Shown here: one piece after another, positions 9,839 to 20,105 of the stretch
How positions within the stretch are numbered: position 1 is the first letter of the stretch
Layout of the letters: each line of letters starts with the position of its first letter
DNA from: Streptomyces xanthii
GTDB lineage: Bacteria > Actinomycetota > Actinomycetes > Streptomycetales > Streptomycetaceae
Direction of reading: 5' to 3'
NCBI RefSeq assembly: GCF_014621695.1
Contig: NZ_CP061281.1
Location: forward strand, 7,068,001 to 7,132,000
Length of the DNA stretch: 64,000 nt
The notes under the pieces: generated by a model
What the model saw: the letters and a program-made list of their open reading frames with translations, nothing else
What the model was told of the DNA's origin: nothing
The model's database searches: none
Translations under genes and position numbers: made by a program

Positions 9839-10975
9839 TCAGGCTCCGGGCACGGTGGAGCGGACCTGGCGCAGGAACGTCGCGTTGTCCGGCGTCTGCC
9901 GCATCCGCTCCAGCAGCGTCTCGTACGAGGACCGGTCGTCCCGCCGGCCGAGGGCGCGGCGCAGCGCGTGCGCGGCCGCCGTCTCCTCGGGGGTGAGCAG
10001 GAGCTCCTCGCGGCGGGTGCCGGACGGGTCGAGGTCCACGGCCGGGTGGATCCGGTGGTCGGCGAGGGCGCGGTCGAGCCGCAGCTCCATGTTCCCGGTG
10101 CTCTTGAGCTCCTCGAAGAAGAAGTCGTCGGCGCGCGAGCCGGTCTCGACGAGCGCCGTCGCGAGGATCGTCAGGGAGCCCGCCTCCTCGGTGTTGCGGG
10201 CCGCGCCGAACAGCCGCTTCGGCCCCTGGAGGGCTCCGGCGTCGACGCCGCCCGACAGGGTGCGGCCACCGGCGGCCGCGGCGTTGTTGTGGGCCCGGCA
10301 CAGCCGGGTCAGCGAGTCGAGCAGGATGACGACGTCACGGCCTCGCTCGACCATCCGCTGGGCGCGGGCGACGGCGAGTTCGGCGAGCGCGATGTGCGCC
10401 TTCGCGGGCCGGTCGAACGTCGAGGCGAACACCTCGCCGCGCACCGAGCGCCGCATGTCGGTGACCTCCTCGGGCCGCTCGTCGACGAGCACGACCATGA
10501 GGTGGGCCTCGGGGTGGTTGGCGGCGACGGCCGCGGCGAGCTGCTGGAGCAGCACCGTCTTGCCGGTGCGCGGCGGTGCGACGACGAGGCCGCGCTGACC
10601 CTTGCCGACGGGCGCGAACAGGTCCACGACCCGGCCCGCGAGCCCGCTCGCCGGGCTCTCCATGCGGAGCCGCTCGGCGGGGTGCAGGGGAGTGAGGTCG
10701 GCGAAGCGCGGGCGGTGGCGGGCGGCGTCGGCGGGCAGCGCGTCGACGGTGTCCACGGCCGTCAGGGTGTGCGGCCGCGCGCACGTGCCGTCGACGAAGT
10801 CGCCCTTGCGCAGGGCGAGTCGGCGCACGAGCGCGGCCGGGACCTGGACGTCGTGGGAGGTGGGGAGCAGATCGGGGGCGCGCAGGAACCCGGCCCCGTT
10901 CGGGCCGAGGTCGAGGACGCCGCGGGCCCGCACGGGGGCCGTCGTGCCGGGCTTCTCGGGTGCGATGGTGGTCAT
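9839..10975 (-). CDS. Short paralogue of transcription termination factor Rho
   Basis: A hexameric RNA helicase of the Rho family that ends transcription on naked pyrimidine-rich RNA. At 378 residues it lacks the long N-terminal insertion of the housekeeping actinobacterial Rho. An N-terminal RNA-binding domain (GVLDLGPNGAGFLR) comes first. The ATPase core has a P-loop APPRTGKT at 133-140, VDERPEEV, Walker B VVILLDS, the Q-loop region LSGGVDAGAL and the arginine-finger region. Residue 292 is Ser in LKSTGNMEL, where E. coli Rho has Gly337. The ATG at 10975 has only a weak upstream purine tract. I expect the housekeeping rho to lie elsewhere in the genome. Confidence 0.92.
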   Translation of the reverse strand: MTTIAPEKPGTTAPVRARGVLDLGPNGAGFLRAPDLLPTSHDVQVPAALVRRLALRKGDFVDGTCARPHTLTAVDTVDALPADAARHRPRFADLTPLHPAERLRMESPASGLAGRVVDLFAPVGKGQRGLVVAPPRTGKTVLLQQLAAAVAANHPEAHLMVVLVDERPEEVTDMRRSVRGEVFASTFDRPAKAHIALAELAVARAQRMVERGRDVVILLDSLTRLCRAHNNAAAAGGRTLSGGVDAGALQGPKRLFGAARNTEEAGSLTILATALVETGSRADDFFFEELKSTGNMELRLDRALADHRIHPAVDLDPSGTRREELLLTPEETAAAHALRRALGRRDDRSSYETLLERMRQTPDNATFLRQVRSTVPGA

Positions 10976-11324
10976 GGTGGATCAGGGTCCTTTCGAGGAC
11001 GGGCGACGTGCGGGAACGCGGGTGGGGAGGACTCCGGCGGACGGCGGGGCGGAAACGGACACGCCCCCGGGCCGGGAGAGACCTGGCGCAGGGCCGGGCG
11101 AAGCCCGACAGAAACCCGTGACCAGGGAGAACGCGCAGACTGAGCGCGCGGAGAACACGTGCGTGAAGCAGGGATGAAACAGAGAGGCGAAGCAGAAGAG
11201 AGAAGAGGAAATCGGTACCGGCGATCCGACGGACCTGCGCACGTACCACAGGAACCGTACCACCCCGACCCCGTCGCGCGGCAAGTCTCTTCTGCGGCGG
11301 GCGGCGCGCCTATGCTGAGCCGCG
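10976..11324 (-). promoter_or_regulatory. Intergenic region with a long pyrimidine-rich leader of the short rho gene
   Basis: This 349-base gap separates divergent genes. In the minus-strand transcript, bases 11213 down to 11160 are almost entirely C and U (runs such as TTCCTCTTCTCTCTTCTGC and GCCTCTCTGTTTC), C-rich and poor in G, the composition of a Rho utilisation site. It lies about 185 bases upstream of the rho start codon. A frame crossing the gap codes for low-complexity sequence and I do not call it a gene. Confidence 0.5.
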
Positions 11325-12035
11325 ATGTTCACCTCCCAGGGCCCCACCCTCCGCGAACTGGCCGTTCAGGCGCTCTCCTCGGTCGAGCACGGTTACGACC
11401 TGCTCGCGCCGAAATTCGACCGCACCCCCTTCCGTACGCCCGACGCCGTCCTCGCCCCGGTCGCCCGCGCCCTGGGCGCGCTCGGCCCGTACGCCAGCGG
11501 GCTCGACCTGTGCTGCGGCACCGGCGCGGGGCTCGGTGTGCTGCGCGAGGTGTGCACGGAACGCGCGGTCGGCGTCGACTTCAGCGCGGGCATGCTCCAG
11601 GTCGCGCGCGAGTCCGAACCCGCCGCCTCGTACGTGCGCGCGGACGCGCTGGCGCTTCCGTTCGGGCCCGTCTTCGATCTCGTCGTGAGCTTCGGCGCGT
11701 TCGGGCACTTCCTGCCGGAGCGGCAGCCGGAACTCTTCGCCCAGGTCTGCCGAGTGCTGCGCCCCGGCGGGCAGTTCGCGTTCCCGCTGCCCGCCCCCGC
11801 GCGGCCGGGATCCTGGGGCTACTGGGCGATGCTCGGCTTCGACGGGGCGATGCGGGTGCGCAACGCGCTGTGGCGCCCGCCGTTCGTCATGTACTACCGC
11901 ACCTTCCGTCTCGGCGACGTGCGGCGGGAACTGGACCGGGCCGGCTTCGACGTGGCCCTGCGTCCGCTGCCCGAACTGGGGGAGCGGCCCGACGGCAGTC
12001 CGCGCGCCCGGCTCGTCGTGGCCACCCGCCGCTGA
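11325..12035 (+). CDS. Class I SAM-dependent methyltransferase
   Basis: A Rossmann-fold methyltransferase of 236 residues using S-adenosylmethionine. Motif I is LDLCCGTGAGLG, followed by the acidic strand-2 end AVGVDFSAGMLQVA and the post-motif FDLVVSFGAFGHF, as in the methyltransferase 11/25 group. It runs divergently from the short rho gene and converges on the alpha/beta hydrolase, with only one base between their stop codons. Substrate unknown; no natural-product cluster surrounds it. Confidence 0.88.
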   Translation: MFTSQGPTLRELAVQALSSVEHGYDLLAPKFDRTPFRTPDAVLAPVARALGALGPYASGLDLCCGTGAGLGVLREVCTERAVGVDFSAGMLQVARESEPAASYVRADALALPFGPVFDLVVSFGAFGHFLPERQPELFAQVCRVLRPGGQFAFPLPAPARPGSWGYWAMLGFDGAMRVRNALWRPPFVMYYRTFRLGDVRRELDRAGFDVALRPLPELGERPDGSPRARLVVATRR

Positions 12036-12036
12036 A

Positions 12037-12735
12037 CTAGCCCTCGGGTGCCGCGAGTTCGGTGATGATCCGGGCGGTCGCGTCCGGGTCGACGAGTTGA
12101 TGGAGGTGCTCGCCGGGCAGCCGCGCCGTGCGCCATCCCCGGGCGCGCGCCTCGGCCTCCTGATCGCCGTAGGGCGCACCGAACAGCAGGTACGCGCACG
12201 GGTGGTCGTCCCAGCCGGCGGGCACCGGGACCTCCTGCTCGTAGTACGCCAGCGGGAGCCTCGGCTGCTCCTCGACGACCGTGCGCCGCGTCACCGGGTC
12301 GGAGAACATCGGCGCCACGTCGGATTCGTCCCACCAGTCCGTCCAGCGCGGCAGCCGCCCGTCCACCGCCAACGGACGGAGGAAATCCAGGAGTTCAGGC
12401 GGTGCGACCGGCATCGATCCGGCCCGTGCGGGCAGGGCGGCGTCCACGAACACCGAGCCCGTCACCGGGTGGTCGAGGCCCGCGCGGATCGCCGGCAGGA
12501 ACAGGCCCGCGTTGCTGTGCGCCACCAGGACGACCGGGCTGCCCGCCGGGAGCCGCCGCAGGTCCTCGCGGACGGCCTCGACGACCGCGGGCCAGAACGG
12601 CGGCGCGCCGTCCGCCACGTGCAGCAGGGACGGCAGCCGCACCTGACGGCCCGCCGCGGCGAGCCGCCGGGCCACCGGGCGCCAGGTGGAGGGACCCACG
12701 GATGGACTGTGCACGAGGACGAAGGCCGGTCGCAT
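12037..12735 (-). CDS. Alpha/beta hydrolase
   Basis: A 232-residue alpha/beta-hydrolase fold protein. The nucleophile elbow is HSNAG at 73-77 (Ser74), a variant of GxSxG with His at the first position, seen in AB-hydrolase 6 type proteins. The N-terminal FVLVHSP gives the oxyanion-hole strand, and the catalytic His is likely in the GEHLHQL segment. The ATG at 12735 has AGGA seven bases upstream. Substrate unknown. Confidence 0.82.
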   Translation of the reverse strand: MRPAFVLVHSPSVGPSTWRPVARRLAAAGRQVRLPSLLHVADGAPPFWPAVVEAVREDLRRLPAGSPVVLVAHSNAGLFLPAIRAGLDHPVTGSVFVDAALPARAGSMPVAPPELLDFLRPLAVDGRLPRWTDWWDESDVAPMFSDPVTRRTVVEEQPRLPLAYYEQEVPVPAGWDDHPCAYLLFGAPYGDQEAEARARGWRTARLPGEHLHQLVDPDATARIITELAAPEG

Positions 12736-12811
12736 ACGAGGATCCTGCCGTCCGCCGGCCGCCCGGCGCGAGCGACTCGGCCGACAGCAGAGCGACGGGT
12801 GCCCCGGAGGC

Positions 12812-13789
12812 TCAGGAGGCGCGCGACGCCGCGGGGGCGGGGAGCGGGTACCGGACCTCGGTGAGCCGCTCGGACAGTTCCCACAGCCGGCGTCCGGTGT
12901 TCGCGTCCGTGGCGCGCGGCGCGAGCCGGACGCGCGTCGGGGCGCCGCGCAGTTCGCCCGCGCCGCCGGGGCCGATGAACTCGCCGCCGGCCACGCCCGG
13001 TTCGGTCGCCGCGTACAGCTGGGAGCGTGCTCCGGCCTCCGGCGACTGCGCCAGCGGCTTCAGCAGGCGGCCGTACAGGAACCGCACACCCCGCACCGGA
13101 GTGCCGTGCTGGAGGCCGGTCGCCGTGTAGCCGGGATGCGCGAGCACGCTGCGCACGTTGCTGCGCGCCGCCGTCAGGCGCAGGTGCAGCTGGTGTCCGA
13201 AGACGGCGTTCGCCAGCTTGGACCGGTTGTAGTGCCCCATCGGGGAGTAGCCGTCCGGGCCGTCCACGGCTTCCGGGTCGTCGAGGTCGAGGCGGCCCTG
13301 GCGGTGGTTGGGGGAGCTGACCGTGACCACGCGCGGGTCGGTGCCCGCGGCCAGCAGGTCGAGGAGCAGGCCGGTGAGCGCGAAGTGGCCGAGGTGATTG
13401 GTCGCGAACTGCAGCTCGTGACCCTGGGGGCTGGTGGCGTACGGGGGAGCCATGATGCCCGCGTTGTTCACCAGGACGTCGATGTGGCCGTGGTCCGCGC
13501 GCAGGGTGTCGGCGAACGCGCGGACCGAGGTGAGGTCGGCCAGGTCGAGCGGGCGCACCTCCAGGCGGGCGCCGGGTGTCCCGGCGGCGATCGACTCGGC
13601 GGCCCGCCGGCCCTTCTCCGGGTCCCGTACGGCGAGGACCACCCGGGCGCCCTTCCGGGCGAGCGCCCGGCAGGTCGCGAGCCCGAGCCCGCCGGAGGCT
13701 CCCGTCACGACGCACACCCGGCCGGTTCGATCGGCGACCGGTTCGTCGCCCCGGCGCTCCTGACGCATCTGCTCTTGCTTCCGTGTCAT
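12812..13789 (-). CDS. Short-chain dehydrogenase/reductase (retinol-dehydrogenase-like)
   Basis: An NAD(P)-dependent oxidoreductase of the SDR family, 325 residues. TGASGGLG at 29-36 binds the cofactor, NNAGIM follows strand 4, and the catalytic pair is in HYNRSKLAN (Tyr and Lys); the Ser is in TVSSPNH. The long C-terminus is like the retinol dehydrogenase/protochlorophyllide reductase group. The open frame extends back to 14398, but homology begins only near the ATG at 13789 (a second ATG is at 13768). It is divergent from a TetR gene, with a repeat-rich operator region between, so that TetR is its likely regulator. Confidence 0.88.
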   Translation of the reverse strand: MTRKQEQMRQERRGDEPVADRTGRVCVVTGASGGLGLATCRALARKGARVVLAVRDPEKGRRAAESIAAGTPGARLEVRPLDLADLTSVRAFADTLRADHGHIDVLVNNAGIMAPPYATSPQGHELQFATNHLGHFALTGLLLDLLAAGTDPRVVTVSSPNHRQGRLDLDDPEAVDGPDGYSPMGHYNRSKLANAVFGHQLHLRLTAARSNVRSVLAHPGYTATGLQHGTPVRGVRFLYGRLLKPLAQSPEAGARSQLYAATEPGVAGGEFIGPGGAGELRGAPTRVRLAPRATDANTGRRLWELSERLTEVRYPLPAPAASRAS

Positions 13790-13876
13790 ATGGCACAGGC
13801 TGACTGGCATGGCACTCGGTGTCAAGACGCCTCTTGGTGTCAGGCTGCCCCCGGGTGTCATGTCTGGCACGACATG
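13783..13876. promoter_or_regulatory. Operator region between the SDR and TetR genes
   Basis: Three exact GGTGTCA repeats start at 13818, 13836 and 13854, a strict 18-base period. At one end is the near-palindrome GTGTCATATGGCAC (13783-13796), which covers the SDR start codon. At the other end is the inverted repeat CATGTC-TGGCAC-GACATG (13859-13876) just before the TetR start. The arrangement suggests cooperative repressor binding over both promoters. Confidence 0.6.
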
Positions 13877-13888
13877 TACGATGCCCGG

Positions 13889-14512
13889 GTGAGTACGCGA
13901 CCTGATCCGAGCCTGAGCCTCGCCGAGCGCAAGCGTCAGCTCGTCTCGGACGAACTGACCGAGGCGGCCCTGCAGTTGCTGGCCCTCAAGGGCTTCGACG
14001 GCGTCACCGTCGACGAGATCGTGGCGGCCGCCGGAGTCTCCAAGCGGACCTTCTTCCGCTACTTCGCGTCCAAGGAGGACGTGGTCGTCCAGTTCCTCGC
14101 CGACATGGGCACCGACATGCGGGACGCGCTCGCCGGACGGCCCGCCGGCGAACCGCCGGCCGAGGCACTCCGGCACGCCGTACGGGTCCCCGTCACCACC
14201 TGCGCCGCCCACTCCGAGCGGGCCCTGCGCGTCGTGCGGCTCATCCTCGGCACCCCGGCGCTGCTCGCCCGCTTCCTGGAGCGCCAGGACCGCTGGCGCG
14301 ACGAGCTCGCCGGGGAGCTCGCCCGGCGCACCGGCCGCGACGTGGCCGCCGACCTCTATCCGCGGCTGGCCGCAGGAACCGCCCTGACCGCCTTCCACGT
14401 GGTACTCCAGCGCTGGAGCGCGAGCGAGACGGCGCCGGACCCGGTCGCTCTCCTCGACGAGGCGTTCGACCTCGTCGCCCCCGCGCTCGACCCGGGAACC
14501 CCGCGCGCCTGA
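13889..14512 (+). CDS. TetR family transcriptional regulator
   Basis: A 207-residue TetR repressor. The N-terminal helix-turn-helix reads FDGVTVDEIVAAAGVSKRTFFRYF followed by SKEDVV; the C-terminal ligand-binding domain is unlike any I can name. The start is GTG at 13889, or possibly ATG at 13874 in the same frame; the frame runs far upstream across the antisense of the SDR gene, which I take as non-coding. It is divergent from the SDR gene and probably controls both through the repeats between them. Confidence 0.88.
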   Translation: MSTRPDPSLSLAERKRQLVSDELTEAALQLLALKGFDGVTVDEIVAAAGVSKRTFFRYFASKEDVVVQFLADMGTDMRDALAGRPAGEPPAEALRHAVRVPVTTCAAHSERALRVVRLILGTPALLARFLERQDRWRDELAGELARRTGRDVAADLYPRLAAGTALTAFHVVLQRWSASETAPDPVALLDEAFDLVAPALDPGTPRA

Positions 14513-14604
14513 GCCACGGATCGCGGACCGTGCCGGGCGCGCCTAGCGTGGATCCGAAGCCGCCGGGCCACCCCCGGCCCGGCCCGCACGGAAGGCTCCG
14601 CGAC

Positions 14605-15402
14605 ATGCCCGCACAACCCGAAGGGGCCCCGGTCTGGGCCGACGCCATGTTCGCCGACCTGGAGGCCGCCAAGGCCTTCTACGCCGAGCTGTTCGGCTGG
14701 TCCTACGATCCGGGGGCCGAGGAGTTCGGCAACTACACGCAGGCGAAGACCGCCGACGGCAAGCACGTCGCCGCCCTCGCCCCGCAGATGCCCGGCACCC
14801 CGGCGGGCGTACCCGCCGCCTGGAACCTGTACCTCGCGTCCCCGGACGTCGCGGCCGCCGCCGAGCGGATCAAGAGCGCGGGCGGCACGCTGATGATGGA
14901 CCCGATGCAGGTCGGCGAGTTCGGCACGATGGTCACCGCGCAGGACCCCGGCGGCGTCATGTTCAGCGTCTGGCAGCCCGACACGCACGCGGGCTTCGAG
15001 AAGGTCAACGAGCCGGGCGCCTTCTGCTGGGCCGAGGTCACCGTCCGCGACGCCGACAAGACCGACGCGTTCTTCACCACCGTGTTCCCGTACGACGCGA
15101 AGACGATGGCCGACGAGCACGTCGACTTCCAGGTGTGGCAGCTCGGCGGGCAGCCCGTCCTCGGCCGCATGAAGATGACGAAGGACTTCCCGGCGGAAGT
15201 GCCCTCGTACATCAACGTCTACTTCGTCGTGGAGGACTGCGACGCGGCCGTCGCCACCGTCCAGCGCCTGGGCGGGCAGCTGCACTTCGGCCCGATGGAC
15301 AGCCCGTTCGGCCGGTTCGCCGCCGTGGGCGACCCGCAGGGCGCCGCGTTCTCCGTCATCGACGTCACCCGGACGACCGGCGAGATGCCGAAGCTGGACT
15401 GA
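14605..15402 (+). CDS. VOC family protein with two glyoxalase-like domains
   Basis: 265 residues made of two vicinal-oxygen-chelate domains (about 8-125 and 138-260), each opening with a motif of the type WADAMFADLEAAKAFYAELFGW and WAEVTVRDADKTDAFFTTVF. Proteins of this layout in Streptomyces are often annotated as hydroxylases in secondary metabolism, but the activity of this one is unknown; members may be metal-dependent lyases or drug-binding proteins. GGAAGG lies nine bases before the ATG at 14605. It follows the TetR gene by 92 bases on the same strand. Confidence 0.85.
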   Translation: MPAQPEGAPVWADAMFADLEAAKAFYAELFGWSYDPGAEEFGNYTQAKTADGKHVAALAPQMPGTPAGVPAAWNLYLASPDVAAAAERIKSAGGTLMMDPMQVGEFGTMVTAQDPGGVMFSVWQPDTHAGFEKVNEPGAFCWAEVTVRDADKTDAFFTTVFPYDAKTMADEHVDFQVWQLGGQPVLGRMKMTKDFPAEVPSYINVYFVVEDCDAAVATVQRLGGQLHFGPMDSPFGRFAAVGDPQGAAFSVIDVTRTTGEMPKLD

Positions 15403-15415
15403 CCGGCGGCCGCGG

Positions 15416-16066
15416 TCAGTCGCTCACCGGCAGGGTGAAGCCCAGCTCCCGCGCGGCGTGTTCGGGCGTGGGCTGGGCCCAGCGCTCCACGGCCGCCTGG
15501 GTGCTGGTCAGCGAGCGCGGCTCGGCCCGGTCCACGTAGAGGGTGCCGTCGAGGTGGTCCGTCTCGTGCTGCACGATCCGGGCCGGCCAGCCCGCGAGCT
15601 CCTCGTCCAGCGCCTGCCCGTGCTCGTCCAGGCCGCGCAGCCGCACCCGCTCGTGCCGGGCGACCACCGCCTGGTAGCCCGGCACGCTCAGGCAGCCCTC
15701 GTAGAAGGCGGCCCGGCGCCCGTCGACCGGCTCGTACGACGGGTTCACGAGGACGCGGAACGCGAGCGGCACCCGCCCGCGCGCCAGACGCACCTCGTCC
15801 GGCACGGTCGCCGCGTCCTCCAGCACCGCGAGCCGCAGCGGCACGCCGATCTGCGGCGCGGCGAGTCCGACGCCGGGCGCCGCGTGCATCGTCACGCGCA
15901 TGGCCTCGATCAGCCGCGCGAGCAGCTCGTCGGACAGCTGCCCGTCGAAGGCATCGGCGGGGCGGCGCAGCACCGGGTCGCCGGCGGCGACGATCGGCAG
16001 CGGCGATCCGGCGTCGAGCAGCGACTCGACGTGAGCGGTGAGGGCCTGGGGCGGCAGCGACGACAT
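15416..16066 (-). CDS. def: Peptide deformylase
   Basis: Removes the N-formyl group from new polypeptides in the cytosol. The 216 residues carry all three family motifs: GVGLAAPQIG at 65-74, EGCLS at 123-127 (metal ligand C125) and QHETDHLDG with metal ligands H167 and H171 and catalytic E168. The ATG at 16066 fits the usual N-terminus; the frame continues upstream without support. It is convergent with the VOC gene, 13 bases away. Streptomyces species commonly have more than one deformylase. Confidence 0.95.
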   Translation of the reverse strand: MSSLPPQALTAHVESLLDAGSPLPIVAAGDPVLRRPADAFDGQLSDELLARLIEAMRVTMHAAPGVGLAAPQIGVPLRLAVLEDAATVPDEVRLARGRVPLAFRVLVNPSYEPVDGRRAAFYEGCLSVPGYQAVVARHERVRLRGLDEHGQALDEELAGWPARIVQHETDHLDGTLYVDRAEPRSLTSTQAAVERWAQPTPEHAARELGFTLPVSD

Positions 16067-16280
16067 CGCGCCAGCATGCCAAGACCGCCGCCCGCAGGGC
16101 AAAGCGCCCCGTGGCCGCGGGCGTACGGCGGTGTTGCGGCACCGTGAACGCGTTGCGGCCCCGTGAACAGTGGGGCGCGCGGGAATGCCGACCTCTGCGA
16201 ACACGGTTCGATCAGGTGCCGGCCATGGCGGTCATGGCCGGCGCACGGTCGCGCGGCGGTGCACGGGAGAAGGGGTCCGG

Positions 16281-17072
16281 ATGACGCAGACGTACGAGGA
16301 ACGCGGCGCCACGCCCGCCCGGGACACGGCCGATCCGGGCCGGGAGCCCGGGGGAGCCGGTGGCTTCAGGACGGAGAGGGTGGCCGACGCGGTGCTCGAC
16401 AATCCCGCCTACGCCGCGCTGCGCGGTCCGCACGCGCACCTCGCCGAGCGGAGCGGGCGCGTGCTGCGGTATCCGGTCGATGTCTCGCCGTGGCTGGGGC
16501 TGCCCGATGTGCCGGGGCCCGGTGACTGGGCCGATCTCGTCGCGTTCGCCGGGCCCGACGGCGCCGTGCCGCTGCCCGGTGTGCGCCTGGACCTGCCGGA
16601 CGGCTGGGAGGTGACCGAGGACTTCGCCGGGGTGCAGCTCGTCGGTGATCGCGTCGACGCGGCGCACGACCCCGAGGCCGTCCGGCTCACCACCGCCGAC
16701 GTGCCCGAGATGCTGGAACTCGTGGCCCGCACCCGGCCGGGTCCCTTCCTGCCGCGCACCATCGAGCTCGGCACCTACCTCGGCATCCGGCGCGGCGGAG
16801 CGCTCGTCGCGATGGCGGGGGAGCGGCTGCGTCCGCCGGGCTGGACCGAGATCAGCGCCGTCTGCACCGACCCGGACCAGCGGGGCCAGGGGCTCGCCGG
16901 GCGGCTCGTACGGGCCGTCGCGGCGGGCGTACTGGAGCGTGGCGAGACCCCGTTCCTGCACACCGGCGCGGGCAACACGAACGCCATCCGGCTCTACGAG
17001 ACGCTCGGCTTCCGGCTGCGCCGCACCACCCGGTTCCGTACGGCACGGGTGCCGGGCGCGCGGACCGCCTGA
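16281..17072 (+). CDS. GNAT family N-acetyltransferase
   Basis: 263 residues. The N-terminal half (VADAVLDNPAYAALRGPHAHLAERSG) is of the kind found in FR47-like acetyltransferases, and the C-terminal half is the GNAT domain: motif A in ISAVCTDPDQRGQGLAGRLV and the final TNAIRLYETLGF. The ATG at 16281 has GAGAAGGGG about six bases upstream. Its stop lies three bases from the end of the convergent MarR gene. Substrate unknown. Confidence 0.87.
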   Translation: MTQTYEERGATPARDTADPGREPGGAGGFRTERVADAVLDNPAYAALRGPHAHLAERSGRVLRYPVDVSPWLGLPDVPGPGDWADLVAFAGPDGAVPLPGVRLDLPDGWEVTEDFAGVQLVGDRVDAAHDPEAVRLTTADVPEMLELVARTRPGPFLPRTIELGTYLGIRRGGALVAMAGERLRPPGWTEISAVCTDPDQRGQGLAGRLVRAVAAGVLERGETPFLHTGAGNTNAIRLYETLGFRLRRTTRFRTARVPGARTA

Positions 17073-17075
17073 GGC

Positions 17076-17537
17076 TCAGATGCCCTGCGACGCCTCGTTG
17101 TAGCGCGTCAGATACGCCGCGAACCGCTCCAGGTCCTCCTCCGGCCAGTCGCCGAGCCGCTCCAGGAGGGCCTGCCGGCGGCTGACCGTCACCTGCGCCA
17201 GGATCGCGGCGCCCGCCTCGGTCGGGTGCAGTACCTGCACCCGGTGATCGTCCGGATCGACCCGGCGGTCCACGAGTCCGGCCCGCTCCAGGGCGGCGAC
17301 CTGCCGGCTGACCGTGGACTTGTCCAGCGCGTAGTGCGCCGCCAGGTCGGTGGCACGGCAGCCGCCCCGCTCGTCGAGATGGCCGAGCAGGGTGAAGGAG
17401 ACGAGCGACAGCTCGGGGTGCATGCGCGCCGCCATCGCCCGGGCGCGCCGGGCGAAGGACGTCAGCTCGCGCTGGATGTCCGCCACGGCCGCCGCGCGGG
17501 CGGGCTCTGGCACGGGGTGCGACTCGGGTGCTGCCAC
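17076..17537 (-). CDS. MarR family transcriptional regulator
   Basis: A 153-residue winged-helix repressor. The recognition region is ATDLAAHYALDKSTVSRQVAALERAGLV and the wing follows in RRVDPDDHRVQVLHPTEAG. The GTG start at 17537 has AAAGGA eight bases upstream. A palindrome built from GTTGCA and TACAAC covers its own promoter, and the same elements recur before the flavin oxidoreductase gene downstream of the opposite promoter, so I infer autoregulation plus control of that enzyme. Confidence 0.9.
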   Translation of the reverse strand: MAAPESHPVPEPARAAAVADIQRELTSFARRARAMAARMHPELSLVSFTLLGHLDERGGCRATDLAAHYALDKSTVSRQVAALERAGLVDRRVDPDDHRVQVLHPTEAGAAILAQVTVSRRQALLERLGDWPEEDLERFAAYLTRYNEASQGI

Positions 17538-17559
17538 GGCGGGGTCCTTTCCAGTACTG

Positions 17560-17574
17560 GTTGCATTCTACAAC
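17560..17574 (-). promoter_or_regulatory. Palindromic operator on the marR promoter
   Basis: GTTGCATTCTACAAC is a near-perfect 15-bp palindrome. On the minus strand its centre reads TAGAAT, a good -10 box, so a bound protein would block marR transcription. Confidence 0.6.
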
Positions 17575-17629
17575 TGAACGGGCCGCGGCTGGAGGGGCGG
17601 GGCGGGGTGTCCCGGCTTAGCCTCCTGGC

Positions 17630-17905
17630 ATGAGCGAATCGCGCGAGTTGTCCGAGGTGCCCGAGCGGCTCACCCTCCAGATCAAACCCCGCCTCACCGA
17701 CGCCGCCGGCCACACGGATCACGGCAACCCCCTGCGCTCCGTGCGGGTCACCGCGACCGGCCGCGTGGGCGAGTCGGGTTACCCGAGGTACGAGGGTGAG
17801 GGGGTGCAGGCCGACGTGGATCCGCGCAGCCGTGCCGTCGAGGCGGTGACCGTCGACGGGCGCGAGCTGCCGTACGGATGGGTCGCCGAGGTCTCCCCGG
17901 AGTAG
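17630..17905 (+). CDS. Small hypothetical protein
   Basis: 91 residues, not recognised. It is a soluble, mostly beta-type sequence with several conserved-looking short blocks (LTLQIKPRLTDAAGH, DVDPRSRAVEAVTVDGREL), no signal peptide and no membrane segment. It begins with ATG at 17630 in the gap between marR and the flavin oxidoreductase promoter, and its codon use fits its neighbours, so I take it as a real gene. Confidence 0.6.
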   Translation: MSESRELSEVPERLTLQIKPRLTDAAGHTDHGNPLRSVRVTATGRVGESGYPRYEGEGVQADVDPRSRAVEAVTVDGRELPYGWVAEVSPE

Positions 17906-20017
<2,112 letters not shown>

Positions 20018-20021
20018 GACC

Positions 20022-20062
20022 GGGTGGTCACGTGGCCGGGCCCGCCGGCCGCGTGACCACCC
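20022..20062 (+). terminator. Hairpin terminator after the FadH-like gene
   Basis: GGGTGGTCACG and CGTGACCACCC form a perfect 11-bp stem, extended inward by GGCCGG/CCGGCC, beginning five bases after the stop codon. Confidence 0.8.
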
Positions 20063-20105
20063 TCGCCTCGGCTCGCGCCGGAGGACTCTCACCTACCCTT
20101 ACGCC

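Noticed and set aside
10982..11347. A 121-codon leader-peptide frame before the short rho gene
   Set aside because: The predicted protein is low-complexity, simply reflecting the pyrimidine-rich leader, and no ribosome site or homology supports it.
11325..16066. A natural-product biosynthetic cluster (methyltransferase, SDR, TetR, VOC genes)
   Set aside because: No polyketide synthase, peptide synthetase, terpene cyclase or RiPP gene is present, and the genes lie in several separate units facing different ways.
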